Below the pieces are notes generated by a model. The model saw only the letters and a list, made by a program, of their open reading frames with translations, was not told the origin of the DNA and searched no databases. A DNA stretch of 64,000 nt from the NCBI RefSeq assembly GCF_052180255.1, contig NZ_CP197466.1, positions 1,364,001 to 1,428,000 on the forward strand, given 5' to 3'. The DNA comes from Paenibacillus_AM sp052180255 (GTDB lineage Bacteria > Bacillota > Bacilli > Paenibacillales > NBRC-103111). Position numbers and translations under genes: made by a program. Positions 63,302 through 64,000 of this stretch are shown here, one piece after another; position 1 is the stretch's first letter, and each line of letters opens with the position of its first letter.

Positions 63302-64000
63302 ATGTTAAAAGGAAAACAAACGTGGTTGTTTGATATACCTCCGATCATTGTCTCAACTGCTACTGTTGTAGGTCCAGAAGAGGGTAAAGGACCTCTAAAG
63401 AATGATTTTGATATCGTCCATGATGACACAACATTACAAGAGAACTCATGGGAAAAGGCTGAGAAAAAGCTCATGGAGCAAGCAGCTCAAATCGCCGTAC
63501 AAAAGGTGAATTTAAAAAACAGTGATATGCAGTTCTACATAGGCGGGGATTTGTTAAACCAGATTATTTCCGCCTCATTCTCAGCTCGTACATTAGCCAT
63601 ACCATATATTGGGATTTTCGGTGCCTGCTCGACCTCAATGGAAGGTCTCGCACTTGGTTCGATGATTGTCGCATCAGGAGGTGCACAGCATGTGCTGGTT
63701 GGCACTTGCTCACATAATAGCTCAGTAGAGAAGCAATTCCGTTATCCAACTGAGTATGGGTCTCAGAAGCCACCAACCGCGCAATTTACGGTTACGGGAG
63801 CGGGTGCTTGTGTGTTAGCTAGAACGGGCAAAGGTCCAAGGGTGACAGCGGCTACGATTGGTAAGGTTGTGGATATGGGCATTACGGATCCGTTTAACAT
63901 GGGGGCAGCGATGGCCCCTGCTGCGGTAGATACAATTGAGACACATTTTAAAGATTTGAAACGTGATCCAAGTTATTACGACCTAATTGTAACTGGAGAT
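63302..64000 (+). CDS. spoVAD: stage V sporulation protein AD, partial
   Basis: The first 233 residues of SpoVAD, cut by the window end; full proteins are about 340. Thiolase-like fold is visible: WLFDIPPIIVSTATVVGPEEG at the start and the GACSTSMEGL turn where thiolases have their nucleophile. It binds dipicolinic acid on the cytoplasmic face of the SpoVA channel. The operon should continue with spoVAEb. Confidence 0.96.
   Translation, partial: MLKGKQTWLFDIPPIIVSTATVVGPEEGKGPLKNDFDIVHDDTTLQENSWEKAEKKLMEQAAQIAVQKVNLKNSDMQFYIGGDLLNQIISASFSARTLAIPYIGIFGACSTSMEGLALGSMIVASGGAQHVLVGTCSHNSSVEKQFRYPTEYGSQKPPTAQFTVTGAGACVLARTGKGPRVTAATIGKVVDMGITDPFNMGAAMAPAAVDTIETHFKDLKRDPSYYDLIVTGD

Overview
The window comes from a spore-forming Gram-positive bacterium of the Paenibacillus type. 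Supporting evidence is a pro-sigma-K gene, SpoVAC and SpoVAD, an enormous SLH-domain surface protein, a perfect CcpA cre site, T-box leaders, strong GGAGG ribosome binding sites and frequent TTG/GTG starts. The species cannot be fixed from sequence alone.

The central discovery is a sporulation 'skin' element. The gene for the mother-cell sigma factor SigK is cut in two: residues 1-66 are encoded at 3438-3635 and the remaining 167 residues at 36272-36778. Between the halves lie about 32.6 kb ending in a SpoIVCA-like large serine recombinase (33945-35591). Precise excision at the shared dinucleotide (3630/36269) restores a 233-residue pro-SigK reading frame.

The skin element is a stack of nested mobile and conflict genes with no recognisable phage structural genes. 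From left to right it holds a ~10.3 kb genomic island flanked by 18-bp att repeats that match the 3' end of an rlmD/TrmA-type methyltransferase gene (3683-13987). That island contains a dead integrase, a three-gene ABC-3C-type defence system (5566-8927), a second dead integrase, a UvrD-like helicase with an unrecognised partner (10384-13103) and a broken NucB-Excalibur nuclease. Next is a graveyard of recombinase, AbiJ-like and IS110 fragments (14078-15924). Then comes a cargo zone studded with about ten copies of a TAACGGG repeat: HTH, ferredoxin, HTH-methyltransferase, peptidase E, lipoprotein, glycine-zipper membrane protein, XerC-like recombinase, a T-box-controlled nucleotidyltransferase and an IS110 transposase with an internal TAG. 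It is followed by a three-recombinase RIT element (28382-31551), a hypothetical gene, four small ORFs and the skin recombinase.

Left of the element is a complete CUT1-type sugar ABC uptake operon lacking its ATPase (126-3269). Right of it, genes appear in cassettes, each closed by a partial duplicate of the sigK 3' end: a two-component system with an ABC exporter (37245-42716) followed by a 366-bp sigK duplicate, then a 2786-residue SLH-anchored collagenase (43544-51904) followed by a ~60-bp sigK tail.

The last part holds tryptophan 2,3-dioxygenase, two Crp/Fnr regulators and an HpaB-family flavin monooxygenase. The hpaB 3' end is duplicated on the far side of a tetR/DHA2-MFS cassette. Then come a T-box-preceded MFS gene, two small conserved proteins and the beginning of a DUF421-spoVAC-spoVAD spore operon, cut by the window edge.
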